Origin: Streptomyces sedi
Lineage (GTDB): Bacteria > Actinomycetota > Actinomycetes > Streptomycetales > Streptomycetaceae
Length of the DNA stretch: 64,000 nt
Direction of reading: 5' to 3'
Assembly: GCF_006335015.1 (NCBI RefSeq)
Contig: NZ_VDGT01000017.1
Location: forward strand, 79,391-143,390
Shown: positions 34,090-42,423 of the stretch, piece after piece
How positions within the stretch are numbered: position 1 is the stretch's first letter
Layout: the number at the start of each line of letters is the position of its first letter
Made by a program: the position numbers and the translations under genes
The notes under the pieces: model-generated
The model's database searches: none
Seen by the model: the letters and a program-made list of their open reading frames with translations, nothing else
What the model was told of the DNA's origin: nothing

Positions 34090-35154
34090 TCACGTCCCGA
34101 ACAGTCCCCCTTGTCCGCCGGCGGCCGGCTCCGGGGGCGTGCGGCCCAGGTGGCGCCAGGCCGCCGGGGTGGCGACGCGGCCCCTGGGGGTGCGGGCCAG
34201 CAGGCCCTCCCGGACCAGGAACGGCTCGGCCACCTCCTCGACGGTCTCCCGCTCCTCCCCCACGGCCACCGCGAGCGTGGACAGTCCGACCGGACCGCCG
34301 CCGAAGAGGTCCAGCAGGGCGTGGAGCACCGCCCGGTCCAGCCGGTCCAGGCCCCGCGCGTCCACCTCGTAGACCTCCAGGGCGCGGGCCGCCACCTCCC
34401 TGTTGACCACGCCGTCCGCCCTGACCTGCGCGTAGTCCCTGACCCTGCGCAGCAGGCGGTTGGCGATGCGGGGGGTGCCCCGGGAGCGGGAGGCGATCTC
34501 GGCGGCGCCCTCGGCGCTGACCTCCACGGCCAGCAGCCCGGCGGAACGGTGCACCACCCGCTCCAGCTCCGCCGGCTCGTAGAACTCCATGTGCCCGGTG
34601 AAGCCGAACCTGTCGCGCAGCGGCGGTGGCAGCAGCCCGGCCCTGGTGGTGGCGCCGACCAGGGTGAATGGCGGCAGCTCCAGCGGGATGGCGGTGGCGC
34701 CCGGGCCCTTGCCGACGATGACGTCGACCCGGAAGTCCTCCATCGCCATGTACAGCATCTCCTCGGCGGGCCTGGACATCCGGTGGATCTCGTCCAGGAA
34801 GAGCACCTCGCCCTCGGTCAACGAGGAGAGGATCGACGCCAGATCACCCGCGTGCTGGATGGCGGGACCCGAGGTGATGCGGATGGGGGCCGCCATCTCG
34901 GCGGCGATGATCATCGAAAGGGTGGTCTTGCCGAGCCCGGGTGACCCGGAGAGCAGCACGTGGTCGGCGGTGCCGCCCCTGGCGCGCGCGGCGGCCAGCA
35001 CCAGGTCGAGCTGCTCGCGGACCCGGCTCTGGCCGATGAACTCGTGCAGGTCCCTGGGGCGCAGCGCGGCCTCGACGGCCAGGTCCTCGCCGTCGGCCAC
35101 CGCGCCGACCAGCCGGTCGGCGCCACCGGGCACGCCGTCGTCGTCCGGGCTCAC
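34090..35154 (-). CDS. ruvB: Holliday junction branch migration ATPase RuvB
   Basis: Hexameric AAA+ motor that drives branch migration with RuvA. The 354-residue protein has LRPRDLHEFIGQSRVREQL near residue 25, Walker A GSPGLGKTT, Walker B VLFLDEIHRMSRPAEE, the MDFRVD-like AMEDFRVDVIVGKGPGA, sensor 1 VGATTRAGLLPPPLRDRFG and a C-terminal winged helix. GTG at 35154 has AGGAGG eight bases upstream; the open frame beyond that belongs to the ruvA region. It is the last gene of ruvC-ruvA-ruvB. Confidence 0.97.
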   Translation of the reverse strand: MSPDDDGVPGGADRLVGAVADGEDLAVEAALRPRDLHEFIGQSRVREQLDLVLAAARARGGTADHVLLSGSPGLGKTTLSMIIAAEMAAPIRITSGPAIQHAGDLASILSSLTEGEVLFLDEIHRMSRPAEEMLYMAMEDFRVDVIVGKGPGATAIPLELPPFTLVGATTRAGLLPPPLRDRFGFTGHMEFYEPAELERVVHRSAGLLAVEVSAEGAAEIASRSRGTPRIANRLLRRVRDYAQVRADGVVNREVAARALEVYEVDARGLDRLDRAVLHALLDLFGGGPVGLSTLAVAVGEERETVEEVAEPFLVREGLLARTPRGRVATPAAWRHLGRTPPEPAAGGQGGLFGT

Positions 35155-35212
35155 GTGGGCATCCTCCTGGGTGCTGCGGCTGGCTGGTGGGGAACGGGCG
35201 CGAACCGCGGTG

Positions 35213-35839
35213 TCAGCGGGCGCGGTTGAGCGACTGGAGCGCGGTGCGCAACAGCGTGGGGACGGCTGGCGTGCCGCCCTCGGCGAGCTTTGCCTCGGCC
35301 TCGGGGCGCACCGCCTCGACGGCGCGCTCCGCCTCGCGCGGCTGGTAGCCCAACCCCACGAGAGCCTCGTGCAGTTGCTCGCTCCAGCCGGCGGGGGCGG
35401 CGGCGCGCGCCGCGGGGAGGGGCGCACCGGTGTGAACGGGGGCGCCCAGCCGGTCCTTCAGCTCCAGCAGGAGCTTCTGCGCGCCCTTCTTCCCGATGCC
35501 GGGGACGGCCGTCAGCGCCTTCTCGTCCCCGGTGGAGACGGCCAGCCGCAGCGCGTCGGGCGAGTGCACCGCCAACATCGCCTGCGCGAGCCGCGGTCCG
35601 ACGCCGCTGGCCGTCTGGAGCAGCGTGAAGACCTGGCGCTCGTCGTCGTCGGCGAAGCCGTAGAGGGTGAGGGAGTCCTCCCTGACCACCAGCGCGGTGG
35701 CCAGCCTGGCGGGCTCGCCGACCCGCAGCCCGGCGAGGGTGCCGGGGGTGCACTGGACGGTCATGCCCACGCCGCCGACCTCGACCACGGCGTGGTCGGG
35801 CGCGACGGCGGCGACGGGACCCGAGACAAAGGCGATCAT
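35213..35839 (-). CDS. ruvA: Holliday junction DNA-binding protein RuvA
   Basis: Tetrameric junction-binding subunit of the RuvAB complex. The 208-residue protein has an OB-fold domain (MIAFVSGPVAAVAPDHAVVEVGGVGMTV), helix-hairpin-helix motifs (TASGVGPRLAQAML and VPGIGKKGAQKLLLELKDRL around residues 68-127) and the C-terminal RuvB-binding domain (EALVGLGYQPREAERAVE). The start at ATG 35839 overlaps the ruvC stop by four bases. A 58-bp gap separates it from ruvB. Confidence 0.97.
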   Translation of the reverse strand: MIAFVSGPVAAVAPDHAVVEVGGVGMTVQCTPGTLAGLRVGEPARLATALVVREDSLTLYGFADDDERQVFTLLQTASGVGPRLAQAMLAVHSPDALRLAVSTGDEKALTAVPGIGKKGAQKLLLELKDRLGAPVHTGAPLPAARAAAPAGWSEQLHEALVGLGYQPREAERAVEAVRPEAEAKLAEGGTPAVPTLLRTALQSLNRAR

Positions 35840-36396
35840 GTGTGGGCGCTGCCCTTCGGCGGGGTGACGGCGGTGGACGGGCGGCCGGCGGCGCGAGCCC
35901 GCGCGGCGGCGAAGCGCCGCTGGGCCGGGGAGCGCCAGATATGGCAGATCGCGAGGGCCAGGGCGTCGGCGGCGTCCGCCGGGCGAGGAGGGGCCGACAG
36001 CCGCAGCAGCCGGGTGACCATGGCGCCCACCTGCGCCTTGTCCGCCTGGCCGCTGCCGGTGACGGCGGCCTTGACCTCGCTCGGGGTGTGCAGCGCGACC
36101 GGCAGCCCGCGCCGGGCGGCGCAGAGCATGGCGACCGCGCTGGCCTGCGCGGTGCCCATCACGGTGCGCACGTTGTGCTGGCTGAAGACCCGCTCCACGG
36201 CGACGGACTCGGGCCGGTGGGCGTCGAGCCACTCCTCCAGGCCGCGCTCGATCAGCACCAGCCGCTCGGCCACGTCCAGCTCCGCCGGGGTGCGGACCAC
36301 GCCCACCCCGAGCATCGTCGGCGGACGGCCGACCACGCCCTCCACCACGCCCACCCCGCAGCGGGTCAGCCCCGGGTCAACTCCCAGCACCCGCAC
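35836..36396 (-). CDS. ruvC: Holliday junction resolvase RuvC
   Basis: Endonuclease that resolves Holliday junctions. The 186-residue product has the first catalytic Asp in VLGVDPGLTRCGVGV (D7), VAVERVFSQHNVRT with the Glu, the HTPSEVKAAVTGSGQADKAQV block, and DAADALALAICH with the final acidic pair. The C-terminal 30 residues are basic and variable. It is the first gene of the ruv operon, and 223 bp without a gene separate it from yebC upstream. Confidence 0.96.
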   Translation of the reverse strand: MRVLGVDPGLTRCGVGVVEGVVGRPPTMLGVGVVRTPAELDVAERLVLIERGLEEWLDAHRPESVAVERVFSQHNVRTVMGTAQASAVAMLCAARRGLPVALHTPSEVKAAVTGSGQADKAQVGAMVTRLLRLSAPPRPADAADALALAICHIWRSPAQRRFAAARARAAGRPSTAVTPPKGSAHT

Positions 36397-36619
36397 CGGA
36401 TCTCCTCATGGCTCGACCCCTCACCCGATCCCTCGACCGGCCGCCTGGCAGGCTACCGGCGACCACTGACAACGGGCGTCGCACGCGCGGGGACCGGCGT
36501 GGCGGGCCGGCCGGCGGCGTGCGGACCGGGACGGGCCCGACGGCCGGGCCGCGGCGGCGTCCGGTGGGCGTCGACGTCCGGTCGACGGGGCGCGCCCCGG
36601 CCGGGGGACGGGCGCGAGG

Positions 36620-37372
36620 TCAGGCGTCGACCCTGGCCATCACGTCGTCGGCGACGTCGAAGTTGGCGAAGACGTTCTGCACGTCGTCGCTGTCCTCCAG
36701 CGCGTCGATCAGCCGGAAGATCTTGCGGGCGCCGTCCTCGTCCAACTCCACCTGCATGGTGGGGACGAAGCTGGCCTCCGCCGAGTCGTAGTCGATGTCC
36801 GCTTCCTGGAGCGCGGTGCGGACCGCCACCAGGTCGCCCGCCTCGCTGACCACCTCGTAGGACTCGCCCAGGTCGTTGACCTCCTCGGCGCCGGCCTCCA
36901 GCACCGCGGTGAGCACGTCGTCCTCGGACAGCTCGCCCCTGGGGACGATCACCACGCCCTTGCGGTGGAAGAGGTAGGAGACGGAACCCGGGTCGGCCAT
37001 CGAGCCGCCGTTGCGGGTCATCGCCACGCGCACGTCGGAGGCGGCGCGGTTGCGGTTGTCCGTCAGGCACTCGATGAGTACCGCGACGCCGTTGGGGCCG
37101 TAGCCCTCGTACATGATCGTCTGGTAGTCGGCGCCGCCGGCCTCCAGGCCCGCTCCCCGCTTCATCGCGCGGTCGATGTTGGTGTTGGGAACGGAACTCT
37201 TCTTCGCCTTCTGGATGGCGTCGAAGAGCGTGGGGTTGCCGTCCGGGTCGCCGCCGCCAGTGCGGGCCGCGACCTCGATGTTCTTGATCAGCTTGGCGAA
37301 CAGCTTGCCGCGCTTGGCATCGATCACGGCCTTCTTGTGCTTGGTGGTTGCCCACTTGGAGTGGCCGGACAC
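36620..37372 (-). CDS. yebC: YebC/PmpR family DNA-binding protein
   Basis: Conserved TACO1/YebC-family protein. Members have been described as transcription regulators and as translation factors for polyproline stalls. The 250-residue product begins SGHSKWATTKHKKAVIDAKRGKLFAKLIKNIEVA, the family hallmark, and contains YEGYGPNGVAVLIECLTDNRNR and GSVSYLFHRKG. Position beside ruvC is conserved across many bacteria. Length is normal. Confidence 0.96.
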   Translation of the reverse strand: MSGHSKWATTKHKKAVIDAKRGKLFAKLIKNIEVAARTGGGDPDGNPTLFDAIQKAKKSSVPNTNIDRAMKRGAGLEAGGADYQTIMYEGYGPNGVAVLIECLTDNRNRAASDVRVAMTRNGGSMADPGSVSYLFHRKGVVIVPRGELSEDDVLTAVLEAGAEEVNDLGESYEVVSEAGDLVAVRTALQEADIDYDSAEASFVPTMQVELDEDGARKIFRLIDALEDSDDVQNVFANFDVADDVMARVDA

Positions 37373-37438
37373 AGCGCTGCTCCTTCGATGTCGCCAGATG
37401 TTTCCCGTGCGTCAGTGCCCAGCGATCCTACCGGCAGC

Positions 37439-38116
37439 TCACCCGCCGGCCGCGCGCACCATCGCGACGAACAGCCCGTGCACCCGGTGGTCGCCCGTCA
37501 ACTCCGGGTGGAACGCGGTCGCCAGCAGGTTCCCCTGGCGCACGGCGACCGGGTGCCCGTCGTGGGCGGCGAGCGTCTCGGCGCCGGCGCCGACGGACTC
37601 CACCCACGGGGCGCGGATGAAGACGCCGTGCACCGGTCCGCCCGCCACCCCCGCCATCTCGACGGCCGCCTCGAAGGACTCGTTCTGCCGGCCGAAGGCG
37701 TTCCGCCGGACGATCATGTCGATCCCGCCGACCGTCTCCTGGCCCGACCTGGGGTCGAGGATCTTGTCGGCGAGCATGATCATCCCCGCGCAGGAGCCGT
37801 AGACCGGCAGCCCCTCGGCGACCCGCGCGCGCAGCGGCTCCAGCAGGCCGAAGGCGGTGGCCAGCTTGGAGATCGTGGTCGACTCGCCGCCGGGGATCAC
37901 CAGTCCGGCGACGCCGCCCAGCTCCTCGGGCCGGCGCACCGGCCGGGGCAAGGCCCCGGCCGCGCGCAGCGCCGCGAGATGCTCGCGCACGTCGCCCTGG
38001 AGGGCGAGCACGCCGACCTCGGGCGCCCCGGCCCCGTGACCGGTGTCGCCGGGGCCGCCAGGGCCGCCGGGGCCGCCGGGGCCGCCGGGGCCGCCGGGGA
38101 GGGTGTCACCAGCCAC
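37439..38116 (-). CDS. pdxT: Pyridoxal 5'-phosphate synthase glutaminase subunit PdxT
   Basis: Releases ammonia from glutamine and feeds it to PdxS. The 225-residue protein has GVLALQGDVREHLAAL, PGGESTTISKL, VYGSCAGMIMLAD with the nucleophile Cys, and the FHPELTGDHRVH His-Glu pair. Its first 33 residues are unusual: a (Gly-Gly-Pro) run encoded by 9-bp repeats precedes the normal family start. GTG at 38116 lies inside the pdxS end (pdxS stops at 38106), without a good ribosome binding site, so translation is probably coupled. An internal GTG nearer the GVLALQG motif cannot be excluded. Confidence 0.94.
   Translation of the reverse strand: MAGDTLPGGPGGPGGPGGPGGPGDTGHGAGAPEVGVLALQGDVREHLAALRAAGALPRPVRRPEELGGVAGLVIPGGESTTISKLATAFGLLEPLRARVAEGLPVYGSCAGMIMLADKILDPRSGQETVGGIDMIVRRNAFGRQNESFEAAVEMAGVAGGPVHGVFIRAPWVESVGAGAETLAAHDGHPVAVRQGNLLATAFHPELTGDHRVHGLFVAMVRAAGG
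38051..38095 (-). repeat. Five tandem 9-bp units encoding Gly-Gly-Pro in pdxT
   Basis: Units GGGGCCGCC (plus-strand sense) at 38051, 38069, 38078 and 38087, with one variant AGGGCCGCC at 38060. They are in frame in pdxT. The near-perfect DNA identity suggests replication slippage. Confidence 0.95.
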
Positions 38117-39023
38117 GGGAGGCGTACCGCTCGCCGTCGGGCAGGGTGTCCAGGTTGATGCCGACCATGGCCTCGCCCAGGCCGCGCGAGACGTCGGCGA
38201 CCACCTTCGGGTCGTCGTAGAACGTGGTCGCCTTCACGACGGCGGCGGCGCGCTTGGCGGGGTCCCCCGACTTGAAGATGCCGGAGCCCACGAAGACGCC
38301 CTCGGCGCCCAGCTGCCGCATCAGCGCGGCGTCGGCCGGGGTGGCCACGCCGCCGGCGGAGAAGAGCACGACCGGCAGCCGGCCGGCCTCCGCGACCTCG
38401 CGGACCAGCTCGTAGGGGGCGCGCAGCTCCTTGGCGGCGGCGTACAGCTCGTGGTTGTCCAGGGCGCGCAGCCTGCCGATCTCGCCCCTGATCTGGCGCA
38501 TGTGGCGCACGGCCTCGACGACGTTCCCCGTGCCGGCCTCGCCCTTGGAACGGACCATGGCCGCGCCCTCGGCGATGCGGCGCAGCGCCTCGCCCAGGTT
38601 GGTGGCGCCACAGACGAACGGGGTGGTGAACGACCACTTGTCGGTGTGGTTCACCTCGTCGGCCGGGGTCAGCACCTCGGACTCGTCGATGTAGTCGACG
38701 CCCAGCGCCTGGAGCACCTGGGCCTCGACGAGGTGGCCGATCCTGGACTTGGCCATCACCGGGATGGAGACCGCCTCGATGATGCCGTCGATCATGTCGG
38801 GGTCCGACATGCGGGCGACGCCGCCGTCCCTGCGGATGTCGGCGGGCACACGCTCCAGGGCCATGACGGCCACCGCGCCGGCGTCCTCGGCGATCCTGGC
38901 CTGCTCGGGGGTGACGACGTCCATGATCACCCCGCCCTTGAGCTGCTCGGCCATGCCGCGCTTGACCCGGGCGGTGCCGGTCTCCGGGGTGGCGGGGGTG
39001 CTGCTTGCGGGCGTGCTCGACAC
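38106..39023 (-). CDS. pdxS: Pyridoxal 5'-phosphate synthase subunit PdxS
   Basis: TIM-barrel subunit that makes PLP from ribose 5-phosphate, glyceraldehyde 3-phosphate and PdxT-derived ammonia. The 305-residue protein has GTARVKRGMAEQLKGGVIMDVV near residue 16, the Schiff-base lysines in VMAKSRIGH and VRSKGEAGTGNVVEA, and RMSDPDMIDGIIEAVSIPVMAK. Length is normal. The transcript probably begins in the repeat-rich spacer upstream and includes pdxT. Confidence 0.98.
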   Translation of the reverse strand: MSSTPASSTPATPETGTARVKRGMAEQLKGGVIMDVVTPEQARIAEDAGAVAVMALERVPADIRRDGGVARMSDPDMIDGIIEAVSIPVMAKSRIGHLVEAQVLQALGVDYIDESEVLTPADEVNHTDKWSFTTPFVCGATNLGEALRRIAEGAAMVRSKGEAGTGNVVEAVRHMRQIRGEIGRLRALDNHELYAAAKELRAPYELVREVAEAGRLPVVLFSAGGVATPADAALMRQLGAEGVFVGSGIFKSGDPAKRAAAVVKATTFYDDPKVVADVSRGLGEAMVGINLDTLPDGERYASRGW

Positions 39024-39182
39024 GGGACCTCACTCGACGCGGTTGGGGTGGCGGGTTGTCGCCCTCCATTGGACCGCTTCGCCGACGCCATCGGAAGGGC
39101 CAATCGTCCCTCGGTGGCTCCCGGACCCGGTCCACTGGGGCCCTTGCCGGGCTGGGGCGGGTGACGGCGGTTCTTGGGGGAA

Positions 39183-39660
39183 CGGTGCGTTGTTGGCTTC
39201 AGCCCGGTGGGTAGTTGCTCGCGCAGTTCCCCGCGTCCGCGCGCCGCCGCACGCGACAGCCGTCCCGACGGGAGCCGGTGCGTCGTCGACCCCAGCCCGG
39301 TGGACGGTTGCTCGCGCAGTTCCCCGCGCCCCCAACGGCCGCCCCCGGCAGAGGCGGCGGTACAACCGCAAGCCGCCGCCCCCGGCAACCGTCCCGGCGG
39401 GTAACGGTGCGTCGTCGGCCCCAGCCCGGTGGGTGGTTGCTCGCGCAGTTCCCCGCGCCCCCAACGGCCGCCCCCGGCAGAGGCGGCGGTACAACCGCGC
39501 GCCGCCGCACACGACAACCGTCCCGACGGGCAACCGTGCGTCGTCGGCCCCAGCCCGTCAACCGCGGACGCGCCCCCGCAGGGGCGCGGGGAACTGCGCG
39601 GTGCATCCGCGATCAGCCGCACGCGACAACACGCCCCAGCGGACAACGGCGCGTCGTCGT
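39183..39660. repeat. 129-bp tandem repeat array upstream of pdxS
   Basis: The 656-bp spacer 39024-39679 has no gene I can support. It contains two nearly identical 129-bp tandem units (39276-39404 and 39405-39533), each carrying the core inverse complement CGCGCAGTTCCCCGCGCCCC (39313 and 39442). Partial units flank them: one at 39183-39275 with a variant core at 39220, and one at 39534-39660 whose core is in the opposite orientation (39581-39600). Shared sub-motifs are GTGCGTCGTCGG/ACCCCAGCCCG and CGACAACCGTCCCGACGGG. It lies in the promoter-bearing region of pdxS. Confidence 0.9.
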
Positions 39661-39679
39661 CCGCGCCCCCCATGAGTGG

Positions 39680-40234
39680 CTAGCGGGCCGGGGCCGGGGG
39701 GAGGGGTTCCAGCAGGGACAGTGGGGGTTCGTCGTCCATCTCGAAGGCCAGGGGGAACGGCGCGTGGCCCGCGAGGCGGAGCCAGCGCACCGTGCGGTGG
39801 CGGCGCACCGCCCGTGCCGCGCGGACCGCGTCGTTGTGGAAGCGGCGGGCCATGGGTACCCGGCGCACCGCGGCGACCAGCTCCGCCGCGCTGGCCTCCC
39901 CGCCGGGGGCCTCCAACACGGCGCGCAGCTGGGCCCGTTCGGCGAAGACGGCGCGCAGCGCCTGGGTCAGCTCGCTCTCGGCGACCTCGCGCTGCTCGTC
40001 CTCGGCGAGCCGCGCGCCGTGCGCGGCCTGGTAGAGCACCATCGAGGCGGCCGGGTCGAAGACCCCCGCCGTGGCCAGCTCCTGGGCGATGGAGGCGCGC
40101 CGCAGCAGATGGGCGTCGAGAGCGGCCTTGGCCGCGTCGATGCGGGCGTGCAGCCGGTCGAGGCGGCCCGCGGTCCAGCTGAGGTAGACGCCGACCAGCA
40201 ACAGCGCGGCGACGATGACGATGACTGTGGTCAC
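39680..40234 (-). CDS. LemA-like single-pass membrane protein, function unknown
   Basis: A 184-residue protein with one N-terminal transmembrane helix (VIVIVAALLLVGVYLSWTAGRL), then a long helical domain (LDRLHARIDAAKAALDAHLLRRASIAQELA and onward) that resembles the LemA fold. The tail is Pro-rich. It lies immediately downstream of the pimA gene on the same strand (39-bp gap) and closes that operon. No enzymatic motif is visible. Confidence 0.8.
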   Translation of the reverse strand: MTTVIVIVAALLLVGVYLSWTAGRLDRLHARIDAAKAALDAHLLRRASIAQELATAGVFDPAASMVLYQAAHGARLAEDEQREVAESELTQALRAVFAERAQLRAVLEAPGGEASAAELVAAVRRVPMARRFHNDAVRAARAVRRHRTVRWLRLAGHAPFPLAFEMDDEPPLSLLEPLPPAPAR

Positions 40235-40273
40235 GCCCGGCCACCCTACCCGCGCGCCGCGCCGCGCGCGGGG

Positions 40274-41431
40274 TCAGTCGCGGAAGCCCAGCCGGGACAG
40301 CAGTCCGACCCTGTCGTCCGGGGCCACCGCGCCCGCCCCCGCCGTGACCGTCTCGTAGACGGCCAGCACGTCGGCGCCGACCGTGTCCCAGTCGAACCGG
40401 CGCACGTGGCGGCTGCCGCGTTCCGTCAGCTCGGCCCGCCGGTCGGCGTCGCCGAGCAGCCGCACGGCGGCCGTCGCGAGCGCGTCGGCGTCCTCGTTGG
40501 CGAAAAGCTCCCCCGCCGTGCCGCCGTCCAGCACCTGCGCGAACGCGTCCAGGTCGCTGGCCAGCACGGGAGCGCCCGCCGACAGCGCCTCGACGAGGAT
40601 GATGCCGAAGCTCTCGCCGCCGGTGTTGGGCGCCACGTAGGCGTCCACGCTGCGCAGCAGCCGCGCCTTGTCCTCGTCGCTCACCATGCCCAGGAACTCG
40701 ACGCGTGCGCGCAGTTCCTCGGGCAACGGGGCCAGCGCCTCGCGCTCGTCGCCGCGTCCGGCGACCAGCAGCCGGGTGTCGGGGCGCTCCCGCAGGATGG
40801 CGGGGAGGGCCCGCATCAGCACCGGAAGTCCCTTGCGTGGCTCGTCGATCCGCCCGATGAAGCCGAGGGTGCCGCCGCTCCACTCGGGGCGCGGCTCGGC
40901 GTCGGCGAAGAAGTCGACCTCCACCCCGTTGGGGATCACCACCGCGTCGCCGCCCAGGTGCTCCACCAGGGTCCGCCGGGCGTACTCGCTGACCGCGATG
41001 CGGGCGCTGATCTTCTCCAGCGCCGGCTGGAGCATCGGGTAGGCGGCGACCATGGCGCGGGAGCGCGGGTTGGAGGTGTGGAACGTGGCGACGATCGGGC
41101 CGCGCGCCGCCCAGCAGGTCAGCAGCCCCAACGAGGGGACGGCCGGCTCGTGGATGTGCAGCACCTCGAAGTCGCCGTCCTTGACCCAGCGGCGCACCTT
41201 GCTGACGGACGTCAGGCCGAGGTTCACGCGGGCCACCGAGCCGTTGTACGGCACGGAGACGGCGCGGCCGGCGGAGACCACGTAGGGCGGCAGCGGGGTG
41301 TCCTCGTCGGCGGGGGCCAGCACCGAGACGGAGTGGCCCCGTTCGATCAGGTGCTCGGCCAGGTCCCTGACGTGGAACTGGACTCCACCGGGCACATCCC
41401 AGGAGTAGGGGCAGACGATGCCGATCCTCAT
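40274..41431 (-). CDS. pimA: Phosphatidylinositol alpha-mannosyltransferase (PimA-like, GT4)
   Basis: GDP-mannose-dependent transfer of the first mannose to phosphatidylinositol on the cytoplasmic face. The 385-residue GT-B protein starts RIGIVCPYSWDVPGGVQFHVRDLAEHL, contains HIHEPAVPSL and FHTSNPRS, the GFIGRIDEPRKGLPVLMRAL donor-site strand, and GESFGIILVEALSAGAPVLASDL with the GT4 E-x7-E motif. It follows pgsA and the acyltransferase gene, the conserved PI mannoside gene set of Actinobacteria. Confidence 0.95.
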   Translation of the reverse strand: MRIGIVCPYSWDVPGGVQFHVRDLAEHLIERGHSVSVLAPADEDTPLPPYVVSAGRAVSVPYNGSVARVNLGLTSVSKVRRWVKDGDFEVLHIHEPAVPSLGLLTCWAARGPIVATFHTSNPRSRAMVAAYPMLQPALEKISARIAVSEYARRTLVEHLGGDAVVIPNGVEVDFFADAEPRPEWSGGTLGFIGRIDEPRKGLPVLMRALPAILRERPDTRLLVAGRGDEREALAPLPEELRARVEFLGMVSDEDKARLLRSVDAYVAPNTGGESFGIILVEALSAGAPVLASDLDAFAQVLDGGTAGELFANEDADALATAAVRLLGDADRRAELTERGSRHVRRFDWDTVGADVLAVYETVTAGAGAVAPDDRVGLLSRLGFRD

Positions 41432-41496
41432 GGTCGCGTCCTCACCGTCTCGGGGGTCGTCGGTCTCTCATGCGTCGGTCTCTCATGCGCGGCGCC

Positions 41497-42423
41497 TCAC
41501 GGCCGGGCCTCCCCCGCGGGCTCGGCCGGGGCCGGGCGCGGGTCGAGGTCGGCCGTCCACAGGCGTTGCAGCATGTGCCAGTCCTGCGGGTGGTCGGCGA
41601 TGGCCCGCGCGAAACTGTCGGCGAGGGCCTGGGTCATCACGGCGGTGCGTTCGGCGCGGGTGCCGTCCTCGGGGACGGGCAGCGGGGCGCCGACCCGGCC
41701 GCGCATCAACGGCGTCTCGTCGTACCAGAGGCGCACGGGCAGCAGCGCGGCGCCGGTCTGCTGCGCGAGCAGCGCGGGCCCCGCCGGCATCCTGGCCGCC
41801 TCGCCGAAGAAGGTGACCGGCACCCCGGACGCCGACAGGTCGCGGTCGGCGACGAGGGCGACCACGCCGCCCGCCCGCAGCCTGCGGGCGAGCACGCCGA
41901 AGGAGGAGCCGCCGTCGTGCGCGACGACCTCCATGCCGAGGCTCTCGCGGTAGGCGATGAAGCGGTCGAAGAGCCGCTCCGGCTTCAGCCGCTCGGCGAC
42001 GGTGGTGAACGGGATGCCCAGCTCGCTCGCCAACCAGCCGCCGGCGAGGTCCCAGTTGGCGAGGTGCGGCAGGGCCAGCACCGCGCCCCGGCCCGAGGCG
42101 ACGGCGTCGGTGAGGTGGTGGGCGTCCTCCAGGCGCAGCGAGGCGCCGAGCCGCTCGCGGCTCCAGACGGGGAGCCGGAAGGACTCCGTCCAGTACCGCA
42201 GGTAGCTGCGCATTCCCGCCCTGGAGAGCGCGCGCAGCTCCGCCTCGTCGGCCTCGGGCACCACTCGGGCGAGGTTGGCCTCCAACTGCCGTACGCGCGG
42301 CCCGCGTCGGCGCCAGGTGCGGTCGGCGGCCCGGCGGCCCAGGGACATCGCGACCGGCTCGGGCAGCCGTTTGACGGTGCTCCAGCCGAGTTGGTAGCCG
42401 AGGTCGGCGAGGCGTTCCCTCAT
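41497..42423 (-). CDS. Phosphatidylinositol mannoside acyltransferase (LpxL/HtrB family)
   Basis: Probably acylates the mannose of PIM1 or PIM2, like mycobacterial PatA. The 308-residue protein has the acyltransferase catalytic motif HLANWDLAGGWL (H-x4-D, near residue 125), FDRFIAYRESLGMEVV, GGVVALVADRDLSASGVPVTFFGEAARMPAGPALLA, and RTAVMTQALADSFARAIADHPQDWHML. The ATG at 42423 overlaps the pgsA stop by four bases. The gene for PimA lies 65 bp downstream. The exact acyl substrate is inferred from context. Confidence 0.92.
   Translation of the reverse strand: MRERLADLGYQLGWSTVKRLPEPVAMSLGRRAADRTWRRRGPRVRQLEANLARVVPEADEAELRALSRAGMRSYLRYWTESFRLPVWSRERLGASLRLEDAHHLTDAVASGRGAVLALPHLANWDLAGGWLASELGIPFTTVAERLKPERLFDRFIAYRESLGMEVVAHDGGSSFGVLARRLRAGGVVALVADRDLSASGVPVTFFGEAARMPAGPALLAQQTGAALLPVRLWYDETPLMRGRVGAPLPVPEDGTRAERTAVMTQALADSFARAIADHPQDWHMLQRLWTADLDPRPAPAEPAGEARP

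Noticed and set aside
39183..39660. CRISPR array
   Set aside because: The direct repeats are contiguous 129-bp units with no short constant repeat and variable spacers, and no cas genes are present.
39215..41953. A 912-codon plus-strand open frame from the repeat array through pimA
   Set aside because: The sequence is made of repeat-derived and antisense residues. The reverse-strand PimA and acyltransferase motifs are decisive.
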